5,440 nucleotides of DNA from a bacterium (lineage in GTDB: Bacteria; Pseudomonadota; Alphaproteobacteria; Rhizobiales; Xanthobacteraceae). Each line of letters opens with the position of its first letter. Position 1 is the first letter of the stretch. Made by a program: the position numbers and the translations under genes. The notes below the pieces were generated by a model. It did not search any database. It saw nothing but the letters and a program-made list of their open reading frames with translations, and had not been told where the DNA came from. Positions 1-4,712 of the stretch are shown here, one piece after another. The stretch spans positions 1 through 5,440 of the forward strand of contig JAQSDT010000217.1 in the NCBI GenBank assembly GCA_029946075.1, in the 5' to 3' direction.

Positions 1-1377
1 CATTACCGGCCGTGGATCGAGGATCTGCGCAAGGACAAGCCGTATCAACTCGAAGATCGCGTCGAGCAGCTGTTCCAGGAAAAATCCCAGAGCGGTTATG
101 CCGCGTGGAACCGGCTGTTCGATCAGACCATCTCCGGCCTGCGCTTCAAGGTGTCCGGCAAGGAACTGGCGATCGAGCCGACGCTCAATCTTTTGCAGGA
201 CCGCGCGCCCGAAAAGCGCAAGGCCGCGGGGCAGGCACTGGCGAAAACCTTCAAGGACAATGAGCGGACCTTTGCGCTCATCACCAACACGCTCGCGAAA
301 GACAAGGATATCTCCGATCGCTGGCGCGGCTTCCAGGACGTCGCGGATTCTCGCCATCTCAACAACCGCGTCGAGCGTGAGGTCGTCGACGCGCTGGTCG
401 CCTCGGTCCGCGCGGCCTATCCGCGGCTGTCGCACCGCTATTACAGCCTGAAGGCGCGCTGGTTCAAAAAGAAGAAGCTGGTGCATTGGGACCGCAACGC
501 GCCGCTGCCGTTCGCGGCGACCGGCACCATCGCCTGGCCGGAAGCGCAGCAGATGGTGCTGACGGCCTATCGCGGCTTCTCGACCGAGATGGCTGACATC
601 GCCGAGCGGTTCTTCACCGATCGCTGGATCGACGCGCCGGTGCGGCCGGGCAAGGCGCCGGGCGCCTTCTCGCATCCGACCACGCCGTCCGCGCATCCCT
701 ATGTGCTGATGAATTATCAGGGCAAGCCGCGCGACGTGATGACGCTCGCGCATGAGCTCGGCCATGGCGTGCACCAGGTGCTGGCGGCCAAAAATGGGGC
801 GCTGATGGCGCCGACGCCGCTGACGCTGGCGGAGACCGCGAGCGTGTTCGGCGAGATGCTGACCTTCAAGCGGCTGCTGTCGCAGACCAAAAACGCCAAA
901 CAGCGCCAGGCGCTGCTCGCCGGCAAGGTCGAGGACATGATCAACACCGTGGTTCGGCAGATTGCATTCTATTCGTTCGAGCGCGCCGTTCACACCGAGC
1001 GCAAGAACGGCGAGTTGACCGCCGAACGCATCGGCGAGATCTGGCTCAGCGTGCAGAGCGAGAGTCTCGGGCCCGCCATCGACATCCGTCCGGGCTACGA
1101 GAATTTCTGGATGTACATCCCGCACTTCATCCATTCGCCGTTCTACGTCTACGCCTATGCGTTCGGCGATTGCCTGGTGAATTCGCTCTATGCGGTTTAC
1201 GAGAACGCCTCCGACGGCTTCGCCGATCGCTATCTCGCGATGCTCGCGGCCGGCGGCACCAAGCATTATTCCGAACTGCTGAAGCCGTTCGGGCTTGATG
1301 CCAAGGATCCCAAATTCTGGGACGGCGGGCTGTCCGTGATCGCGGGGATGATCGACGAGCTCGAAGCGATGAGCTGA
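1..1377 (+). CDS. pepF: M3-family oligoendopeptidase (PepF type), 5' end missing
   Basis: Zinc metallopeptidase that cleaves short peptides, normally in the cytoplasm, in peptide turnover. The frame is open from the first base and gives 458 residues to TGA at 1375-1377. PepF-like proteins are usually about 600 residues, so roughly 150 N-terminal residues lie outside the window. The internal GTG at 151 is not the start, because homologous-looking coding sequence continues upstream of it. The zinc site is complete: HELGH at window residues 251-255 (bases 751-765), and the third ligand Glu278 in LAETAS (bases 832-834), about 25 residues downstream as expected for M3. A His/Tyr-rich segment (HFIHSPFYVYAYAFG, residues 375-389) matches the substrate-binding region that carries the catalytic His and Tyr in M3 enzymes. 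No frameshift or missing key residue was seen. The next gene starts 95 bases downstream, so they are probably separate units. Family assignment is firm; substrate is unknown. Confidence 0.93.
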   Translation, partial: HYRPWIEDLRKDKPYQLEDRVEQLFQEKSQSGYAAWNRLFDQTISGLRFKVSGKELAIEPTLNLLQDRAPEKRKAAGQALAKTFKDNERTFALITNTLAKDKDISDRWRGFQDVADSRHLNNRVEREVVDALVASVRAAYPRLSHRYYSLKARWFKKKKLVHWDRNAPLPFAATGTIAWPEAQQMVLTAYRGFSTEMADIAERFFTDRWIDAPVRPGKAPGAFSHPTTPSAHPYVLMNYQGKPRDVMTLAHELGHGVHQVLAAKNGALMAPTPLTLAETASVFGEMLTFKRLLSQTKNAKQRQALLAGKVEDMINTVVRQIAFYSFERAVHTERKNGELTAERIGEIWLSVQSESLGPAIDIRPGYENFWMYIPHFIHSPFYVYAYAFGDCLVNSLYAVYENASDGFADRYLAMLAAGGTKHYSELLKPFGLDAKDPKFWDGGLSVIAGMIDELEAMS

Positions 1378-1408
1378 CAACGCTCGTCAAAACGAACTTG
1401 TGATCGGC

Positions 1409-1428
1409 GCGGCCACAATTTCGGCCGC
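1409..1428 (+). terminator. GC-rich hairpin after pepF, weak terminator candidate
   Basis: GCGGCC (1409-1414) and GGCCGC (1423-1428) form a perfect 6-bp stem with an 8-base loop, 32 bases after the pepF stop. No T-run follows, so it is not a classic intrinsic terminator. It could weakly terminate pepF or simply be GC-rich chance structure. The other bases of this 95-base gap (1378-1472) show no convincing promoter. Confidence 0.25.
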
Positions 1429-1472
1429 CGCCACCTCCCACGATGGCGGCGACGACATCAATGGAGCGCCAG

Positions 1473-2057
1473 ATGCCCGATACGCCGACGCGGCGTGCCG
1501 TTCTTGGAGCGGGAGTTTTTGCGGCCGGATCGCTGCTGGCGATCGACGGCAGCGTTGCGCAGGTCCCGCTGGCTGCCACGCCCGCATGCCACGACGGCGA
1601 CGCGCCGACACTGACGCAGACCGAAGGGCCGTACTTCAAGCCGTCGTCGCCCGAGCGGATCGAACTGTTCGAAGCGGGCATGGCCGGGCAGCCGATCGAA
1701 CTGGTCGGCTTCGTACTCTCCCGTGACTGCAAGCCGGTGTCCGGAGCGCTGCTGGATTTCTGGCAGGCGGACGACAGGGGCCGGTACGACAATTCCGGTT
1801 TCCGCCTGCGCGGCCATCAGTTCACCGACGCAGAAGGGCGCTACCGGTTGCGCAGCATCGTGCCCGGTCTCTATCCCGGCCGCACGCGGCATATCCATGT
1901 GAAGGTGCAGCCGCGCGATGGCCGCGTGCTGACCACCCAGCTGTATTTTCCCGGCGAGCAACAGAACCGCTCCGACGGCCTGTTTCGCAAGGAACTGCTG
2001 GTGCGCACGGCCAAGAATGCCGGATGGCTCGCCGGGCGGTTCGACTTCGTGGTCTAG
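1473..2057 (+). CDS. Tat-exported intradiol ring-cleavage dioxygenase
   Basis: Non-haem Fe(III) enzyme of the protocatechuate 3,4-dioxygenase / catechol 1,2-dioxygenase superfamily, which opens catechol-type rings between the two hydroxyls. The ATG at 1473 (194 residues) is preferred over 1443 or 1461 because GGAG at 1463-1466 lies 6 bases before it and the Tat signal then sits at the N terminus. The signal is TRRAVLG (residues 6-12), followed by a hydrophobic stretch and a plausible cleavage site SVA|Q near residue 29, so periplasmic location is likely. The core has TEGPYF (50-55) and all four expected iron ligands: Tyr105 (GRYDN), Tyr134 (GLYPG), His140 and His142 (HIH). Arg137 matches the conserved active-site Arg three residues before the first His. 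At about 165 mature residues it is shorter than the protocatechuate 3,4-dioxygenase beta chain, as in single-chain exported members. No aromatic-degradation genes are adjacent, so the substrate cannot be named. Confidence 0.9.
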   Translation: MPDTPTRRAVLGAGVFAAGSLLAIDGSVAQVPLAATPACHDGDAPTLTQTEGPYFKPSSPERIELFEAGMAGQPIELVGFVLSRDCKPVSGALLDFWQADDRGRYDNSGFRLRGHQFTDAEGRYRLRSIVPGLYPGRTRHIHVKVQPRDGRVLTTQLYFPGEQQNRSDGLFRKELLVRTAKNAGWLAGRFDFVV

Positions 2058-2833
2058 CTGCTGCTGACATTCCGTCCGAGGGTGCCGGGTCCTGCGGCCG
2101 GTTCGTTGACGTCGGCAAAGGCCAGCATTGCGCCGAGACGGCTGGTGGCGGGCTGGTCGAAGCCCACGGCGCCTTCGAAAGAAGGCGGATTGCGGAAGGT
2201 GCCGAACAGCATGTCCCAGATCGGCAGGTCGCCGTAATTATAGGCGTGCACATCGCGCTGGTGATGGATGCAGTGGGCTTCCGGCCGCTGGATGACGTAG
2301 CCGAGCCATTGCGGGGTGCGGATATTCATATGCTGGAAGTAGCCGTAGAAGGCGGCGATATAGCCGGTCAGCGCGGCGGCGACGGGGTCGAGGCCGAGCA
2401 CGAGCGTGGTCACGACCGTCGCGATCAGCAGGAAGGCCACCGTATCGAACGGGTGAAACAGCGCCGCGCCCGACATGTCGACGCGCTGCGGGCTGTGGTG
2501 GATCTGGTGGAACAGTCGCCAAATGATCGTAAAGCTGTGCTCGCTGCGGTGCCAGGCGTAGTTCACCAGTGAAACCACGGCATAGCCGAGCGCGGCGCCA
2601 CCGATCACGCCAAGGCCCTCGAGATTGATCAGCCGGTGTGCCGCCAGCCAGTGCTCCGGAATCACCAGCGGCGTCAGCGTCGCGAGCAGGCCCTGCACCG
2701 TCAGGAAGCCGAAGCCCTTCAGCCGCCACCAGGAAATCGGCGGAAAGGCGCGCGCGGGAAACACCGACTCGATCCCGAGCATGACGAGGTAGGTAACCGG
2801 CACCAACAGGCCGAAAATATCGATGGCCGTCAT
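2054..2833 (-). CDS. Sterol desaturase / fatty acid hydroxylase family membrane protein
   Basis: Integral membrane di-iron oxygenase of the fatty acid hydroxylase superfamily, 259 residues. Members hydroxylate or desaturate lipids such as sterols, fatty acids, carotenoids or ether lipids; the substrate here is unknown. The histidine clusters are intact: HRSEH (HxxxH, 95-99), HQIHH (HxxHH, 109-113), His127, QHMN (His168), HCIHH (HxxHH, 187-191) and His196. Hydrophobic segments lie near residues 5-20, 43-58, 74-92 and 133-165, fitting a protein with the His boxes on the cytoplasmic face. The ATG (complement of 2831-2833) is supported by AGGAG seven bases upstream. It is divergent from the TetR gene, with an 86-base gap holding two palindromes, so TetR control is likely. 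Its stop overlaps that of the convergent dioxygenase. The C-terminal tail after residue 225 is not recognisable. Confidence 0.9.
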   Translation of the reverse strand: MTAIDIFGLLVPVTYLVMLGIESVFPARAFPPISWWRLKGFGFLTVQGLLATLTPLVIPEHWLAAHRLINLEGLGVIGGAALGYAVVSLVNYAWHRSEHSFTIIWRLFHQIHHSPQRVDMSGAALFHPFDTVAFLLIATVVTTLVLGLDPVAAALTGYIAAFYGYFQHMNIRTPQWLGYVIQRPEAHCIHHQRDVHAYNYGDLPIWDMLFGTFRNPPSFEGAVGFDQPATSRLGAMLAFADVNEPAAGPGTLGRNVSSS

Positions 2834-2847
2834 GTAAGCTCTCCTGC

Positions 2848-2860
2848 CTTACACCGTAAG
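2848..2860. promoter_or_regulatory. Putative TetR operator 1
   Basis: CTTACACCGTAAG is a perfect inverted repeat with 5-bp arms and a 3-base centre. It lies between the desaturase start and the proposed minus-strand -10, where a bound repressor would block transcription. It matches operator 2 at 10 of 13 positions. The assignment to the adjacent TetR protein is inference from position and symmetry. Confidence 0.6.
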
Positions 2861-2878
2861 TCCCATTTCCTTTATACA
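2849..2878 (+). promoter_or_regulatory. Possible promoter of the TetR gene
   Basis: TTACAC (2849-2854) and TATACA (2873-2878), 18 bases apart, could serve as -35 and -10 for the plus-strand regulator. They overlap both operators, which would allow autorepression. The match to consensus is only moderate. Confidence 0.3.
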
Positions 2879-2900
2879 GCCTTCCAGTGTAAGGTTGCAA
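2871..2900 (-). promoter_or_regulatory. Probable sigma-70-type promoter of the desaturase/hydroxylase gene
   Basis: Read on the minus strand, TTGCAA (complement of 2895-2900) is followed after 18 bases by TATAAA (complement of 2871-2876). Both are close to housekeeping consensus, and the spacer contains operator 2. The distance from the -10 to the ATG is about 37 bases, giving a short leader carrying operator 1 and the AGGAG ribosome binding site. Confidence 0.5.
2881..2893. promoter_or_regulatory. Putative TetR operator 2
   Basis: CTTCCAGTGTAAG is an imperfect palindrome (4 of 5 arm pairs) matching operator 1 at 10 of 13 positions. Its centre is 33 bp from that of operator 1, about three helical turns. 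It lies inside the spacer of the proposed minus-strand promoter, the usual place for TetR-family repression. Together the outer arms also form an 8-bp inverted repeat, CCTTACAC at 2847-2854 and GTGTAAGG at 2887-2894. Confidence 0.55.
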
Positions 2901-2919
2901 GAGCGTCGAGGGGCCCGGA

Positions 2920-3615
2920 TTGATCACGAGAACGAAACCGAAGTCGAAGAAGCCAGCGGCCAGGCGTGCCGGAGTTTCCGGGCAGGGGAGGTCGGGCGGG
3001 GCGCTGTCGCGGGAGCGGATCGCGGCGGCGGCGATGGATCTGGTCGATCGAGAAGGGCTTGCGGCGCTGAGCACGCGCCGGCTCGGCGAGGAACTCGGCT
3101 GCGAGGCCATGAGCATCTATCACCACTTCCCGAACAAGGCGCATCTGATGGACGCGCTCGTCGACCGGATGCTGGCCGAAGCGCGCGTGGCCACTTCCGG
3201 CGACGGCGACTGGCCGCAGCAACTGCGCATGGCCGCGCACGGCTTTCGCGCCATGGCATTAAAGCACCCGAAATTTTTCCCGTTCTTTGCGGTGCATCGC
3301 CTCAACACGCGGTCCGGCGTTGCCTTCGTCGACGGCATCATCGGTATCCTGCGCGGGGCGGGATTTTCCGACGGCGATGCCGCGCGGTATTTTCGCGAAA
3401 TCGGCTATTACCTGACCGGGGCGGCGCTGGACGAGACCGCCGGTTATGCCAACGGGCCGTCGGCGGCCGTGCCGGTGTCCAACGAGATCATCGTGGCGGA
3501 ATACAAAAATTTGGCGGCCGCCGCGCCGTACTTTCAACCCGCCCATTTCAAGGCGACCTTCGAAACCGGGCTTGAGATGCTGCTGGAAGGGATCCGGCGG
3601 GCGCGCGGGACGTAA
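2920..3615 (+). CDS. TetR/AcrR-family transcriptional regulator
   Basis: DNA-binding repressor, 231 residues, within the normal TetR range. A basic N-terminal tail of about 28 residues precedes the helix-turn-helix domain at about 29-75. The segment STRRLGEELGCEAMSIYHHF (51-70), followed by PNK, is the typical TetR turn and recognition helix. The remainder should be the alpha-helical ligand-binding and dimer domain, possibly of the TetR_C type; the ligand cannot be deduced. The start is TTG at 2920. GAGGGG (2908-2913) sits 6 bases before it, no ATG or GTG occurs in frame before the HTH, and the first in-frame ATG (3034) would cut into the HTH. The gene is divergent from the desaturase/hydroxylase, with two candidate operators in the shared 86-base gap. 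The likely role is repression of that gene and of itself. It could also act on other genes. Confidence 0.9.
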   Translation: MITRTKPKSKKPAARRAGVSGQGRSGGALSRERIAAAAMDLVDREGLAALSTRRLGEELGCEAMSIYHHFPNKAHLMDALVDRMLAEARVATSGDGDWPQQLRMAAHGFRAMALKHPKFFPFFAVHRLNTRSGVAFVDGIIGILRGAGFSDGDAARYFREIGYYLTGAALDETAGYANGPSAAVPVSNEIIVAEYKNLAAAAPYFQPAHFKATFETGLEMLLEGIRRARGT

Positions 3616-3623
3616 AACATTTG

Positions 3624-3652
3624 TTCAACGGTGGCGTCCGTTCTGTTATACA
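3624..3652 (+). promoter_or_regulatory. Probable promoter of the AbrB-Doc cassette
   Basis: TTCAAC (3624-3629) and TATACA (3647-3652) are 17 bases apart in the 60-base gap between the TetR stop and the antitoxin start. The -10 lies inside the left arm of the palindrome at 3642-3666. The -35 is only a fair match. Confidence 0.4.
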
Positions 3653-3666
3653 GTCTGTACAACGGA
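3642..3666. promoter_or_regulatory. Putative autoregulatory operator of the AbrB-Doc cassette
   Basis: An interrupted palindrome centred on T3654 with 10 of 12 base pairs matching. Its core TACAG-T-CTGTA (3649-3659) is perfect. It covers the proposed -10 and reaches into the ribosome binding site. Type II antitoxins, including AbrB/MazE-type ones, usually bind such sites and repress their own operon. The assignment here is inferred from position. Confidence 0.55.
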
Positions 3667-3674
3667 GGTGATCC
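3664..3674 (+). promoter_or_regulatory. Unusually strong Shine-Dalgarno for the AbrB-type gene
   Basis: GGAGGTGATCC is complementary over 11 bases to the 3' end of bacterial 16S rRNA (GGATCACCTCC). The core GGAGG ends 7 bases before the ATG at 3676, which fixes that start over the in-frame ATGs at 3631 and 3697. None of the other ribosome binding sites in this window approaches this length. Confidence 0.85.
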
Positions 3675-3675
3675 C

Positions 3676-3957
3676 ATGACCAAGACCCCGCGCGGCATGA
3701 ACGAAGCCTCTCGCGAGTACAGGCTTGAGGACAATGCCCTTCAAATCCGGAAGATCGGCAATTCGGTCGGCGTAATCCTGCCGAAGGAGCTGCTTGCCCG
3801 GCTCAATCTCAAGGAGGGCGACAAATTCTATCCGGTCGAGCAGCCGGATGGCAGTTTACGGCTCTCGCCGTTCAATCCCAAGCATGCGCGGTCGATGGAA
3901 ATCGCCCGCAAGGTCATGCACGAATATCGCGACACCTTTGCCGCGCTTGCAAAATGA
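3676..3957 (+). CDS. AbrB/MazE/SpoVT-type DNA-binding protein, probable antitoxin
   Basis: A 93-residue protein with one AbrB-type swapped-hairpin domain at about residues 22-64. The signature is IRKIGNSVGVILPKELL (24-40), then LNLKEGDKFYPV (43-54) and GSLRL (59-63). This fold dimerises and binds DNA. The C-terminal tail from about residue 66 (KHARSMEIARKVMHEYRDTF) is probably helical and would be the part that contacts the toxin. The 21-residue N-terminal extension is charged and not recognisable. The ATG at 3676 is chosen for its very strong Shine-Dalgarno. The last codons overlap the Doc-type gene by ATGA (3954-3957), so the two are translationally coupled, as in type II toxin-antitoxin operons. 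The promoter contains a palindrome suited to autoregulation. Antitoxin function is inferred from fold and context. Confidence 0.88.
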   Translation: MTKTPRGMNEASREYRLEDNALQIRKIGNSVGVILPKELLARLNLKEGDKFYPVEQPDGSLRLSPFNPKHARSMEIARKVMHEYRDTFAALAK

Positions 3958-4340
3958 GTGAGCCGATCTGGCTCGACGTCGATGAAGTCGTCGACATGCA
4001 TGCCGAGCAACTGGCGATATTCGGCGGACCTGAAGGCATCCGGGATCACGGCCTTCTGGAGTCGGCGGTTTTGCGGCCGGTCAACCAATGGAATTACGGG
4101 CAGAAGGACATGGCTGCGCTCGCCGCGGCCTATGCGTTCGGCCTTGCCCGTAACCCTGCCTTGGTGGACGGCAACAAGCGTATCGCGTTCCATGCCATGA
4201 TGGTGTTTTTGCGCGGCAACGACATACCCTTTGCGCCCGACCCCGCACATGCCACCGTCATCATCCTCTCCCTGGCCGCCGGCGAGGTCAGCGAGGAAAG
4301 CCTGACCCGCTGGATCCGGGATAATTGGCCTTCCGAATGA
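3954..4340 (+). CDS. doc: Doc/Fic-family death-on-curing protein with altered active site
   Basis: A 128-residue Fic-fold protein of the Doc type, close to the 126 residues of phage P1 Doc, which phosphorylates EF-Tu and halts translation. The N-terminal segment (IWLDVDEVVDMHAEQLAIFGG, in pieces from residue 5 to 25) and GIRDHGLLESAV (28-39) are typical of the family. The Fic loop reads NPALVDGNKRIA (67-78). Asp72, Asn74, Lys75 and Arg76 match Doc Asp70, Asn72, Lys73 and Arg74, but Pro68 occupies the position of the catalytic His66. Codon 68 is CCT (4155-4157), one base from the His codon CAT. The frame is otherwise intact. No Shine-Dalgarno is visible, so translation probably depends on coupling to the AbrB-type gene through the ATGA overlap. 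It could be a weakened or inactive toxin, or a subfamily with different chemistry. Family assignment is firm; toxicity is uncertain. Confidence 0.88.
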   Translation: MSEPIWLDVDEVVDMHAEQLAIFGGPEGIRDHGLLESAVLRPVNQWNYGQKDMAALAAAYAFGLARNPALVDGNKRIAFHAMMVFLRGNDIPFAPDPAHATVIILSLAAGEVSEESLTRWIRDNWPSE

Positions 4341-4347
4341 CCCGATA

Positions 4348-4369
4348 GGCAAGGGGCCGTTGCCCTGCC
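4348..4369 (+). terminator. Hairpin after the Doc gene, weak terminator candidate
   Basis: GGCA/TGCC (4348-4351 with 4366-4369) and GGG/CCC (4353-4355 with 4363-4365) form a 7-bp stem with one bulged A and a 7-base loop, starting 8 bases after the Doc stop. No T-run follows, so termination is only possible, not shown. Confidence 0.25.
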
Positions 4370-4391
4370 AAACGCTTTGCGGTAATTGCAC

Positions 4392-4404
4392 GCCAGAAGC
4401 TGGC
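4392..4404. repeat. Short inverted repeat upstream of the oxidase subunit IV gene
   Basis: GCCAG-AAG-CTGGC is a perfect inverted repeat with 5-bp arms, ending 8 bases before the GGGGA ribosome binding site. It could be an operator or a small 5'-leader hairpin. No clear promoter was recognised in the 82-base gap at 4341-4422. Confidence 0.3.
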
Positions 4405-4422
4405 ATTTGACTGGGGATACCG

Positions 4423-4575
4423 ATGGCAGACCATAGCGAAGTGGCCTACACGACCGCGGACGGCAACGACTATCCGGCCCATGAGCAGACCTATGAAGGG
4501 TTCATCGTGCTGGTAAAATACGGCACCGCTGCCGTCGTCGCGATTGTCGCCTTGATGGGCTTCTTCCTGACCTGA
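4423..4575 (+). CDS. aa3-type cytochrome c oxidase subunit IV
   Basis: A 50-residue protein: a hydrophilic N-terminal part (1-25) and one transmembrane helix at about residues 27-49 (GFIVLVKYGTAAVVAIVALM, 26-45, then GFFLT). Length, composition and layout match the bacterial aa3 oxidase subunit IV family, a single-helix accessory subunit of the proton-pumping terminal oxidase in alphaproteobacteria. It is not related to mitochondrial subunit IV, and its exact function in the enzyme is unclear. The ATG at 4423 has GGGGA (4413-4417) five bases upstream, and the stop is TGA at 4573-4575. The catalytic oxidase subunits are not in this window, so it is a detached gene. Its position just before the transhydrogenase gene fits my recollection of Bradyrhizobium and Rhodopseudomonas genomes. 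Confidence 0.87.
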   Translation: MADHSEVAYTTADGNDYPAHEQTYEGFIVLVKYGTAAVVAIVALMGFFLT

Positions 4576-4580
4576 CGCAT

Positions 4581-4609
4581 CGCTGCCTGCGCTGCCGAGG
4601 CAGGCGGCG
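4581..4609 (+). terminator. Strong hairpin after the oxidase subunit IV gene, terminator candidate
   Basis: CGCTGCCTGC (4581-4590) pairs with GCAGGCGGCG (4600-4609) to give a 10-bp stem with one U-G pair and a 9-base loop, starting 5 bases after the stop. It is the most stable stem in the intergenic DNA here. Only a weak AAAATTT follows, so it may terminate partially or just stabilise the 3' end of the short mRNA. Confidence 0.5.
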
Positions 4610-4630
4610 CCCCGAAAATTTGCACACATT

Positions 4631-4646
4631 CCGGTTGCGAAACCGG
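4631..4646. promoter_or_regulatory. Palindrome with GCGA loop upstream of pntA
   Basis: CCGGTT-GCGA-AACCGG is a perfect 6-bp inverted repeat with a GNRA-type tetraloop. As DNA it could be an operator; as RNA it would form a stable small hairpin. A possible -35, TTGCAC (4620-4625), lies just upstream, but no good -10 follows at the right distance, so the pntA promoter is not identified. Confidence 0.4.
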
Positions 4647-4654
4647 TATCCAAC

Positions 4655-4673
4655 CTAGCGGAAAAAACGCTAG
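4655..4673. promoter_or_regulatory. CTAGCG hairpin with A-rich loop upstream of pntA
   Basis: CTAGCG (4655-4660) and CGCTAG (4668-4673) form a perfect 6-bp inverted repeat around the loop GAAAAAA. It follows the CCGGTT palindrome by 8 bases and precedes the pntA start by 39 bases. It may be an operator or part of a structured 5' leader. Function is unknown. Confidence 0.35.
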
Positions 4674-4712
4674 CTTGCTTACGCGCGCGCTCCCCGCGCC
4701 GCCGGAGGCCCC

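Noticed and set aside
1443..1472. Earlier ATG start (1443) for the dioxygenase
   Set aside because: No Shine-Dalgarno precedes it, and it would push the twin-arginine motif 10 residues further from the N terminus. The ATG at 1473 has GGAG at good spacing.
1127..1792. Minus-strand open frame of 221 codons across pepF and the dioxygenase
   Set aside because: It lies antisense to two genes with intact catalytic motifs, has no recognisable domain, and has an Arg/Ser-rich composition typical of spurious frames.
2238..3116. Long minus-strand open frame of 292 codons overlapping the desaturase and TetR genes
   Set aside because: It is a shadow in another frame of two well-supported genes. Its product is Arg/Pro/Ala-rich low-complexity sequence with no motif, as expected from GC-rich antisense reading.
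3627..3665. Repeated AACGG / CCGTT words (3627-3631, 3638-3642, 3661-3665) as a possible repeat element
   Set aside because: Five-base words in a short promoter region are too short to separate from chance. The better-supported structure there is the palindrome centred at 3654.
3631..3675. Earlier ATG start (3631) for the AbrB-type protein
   Set aside because: This start would place the promoter -10, the operator palindrome and the strong ribosome binding site inside the coding sequence. The ATG at 3676 is clearly favoured.
3828..4406. Minus-strand open frame of 192 codons antisense to the AbrB-Doc cassette
   Set aside because: The plus-strand genes carry clear AbrB and Fic motifs and coupled starts. 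The antisense product has no motif.
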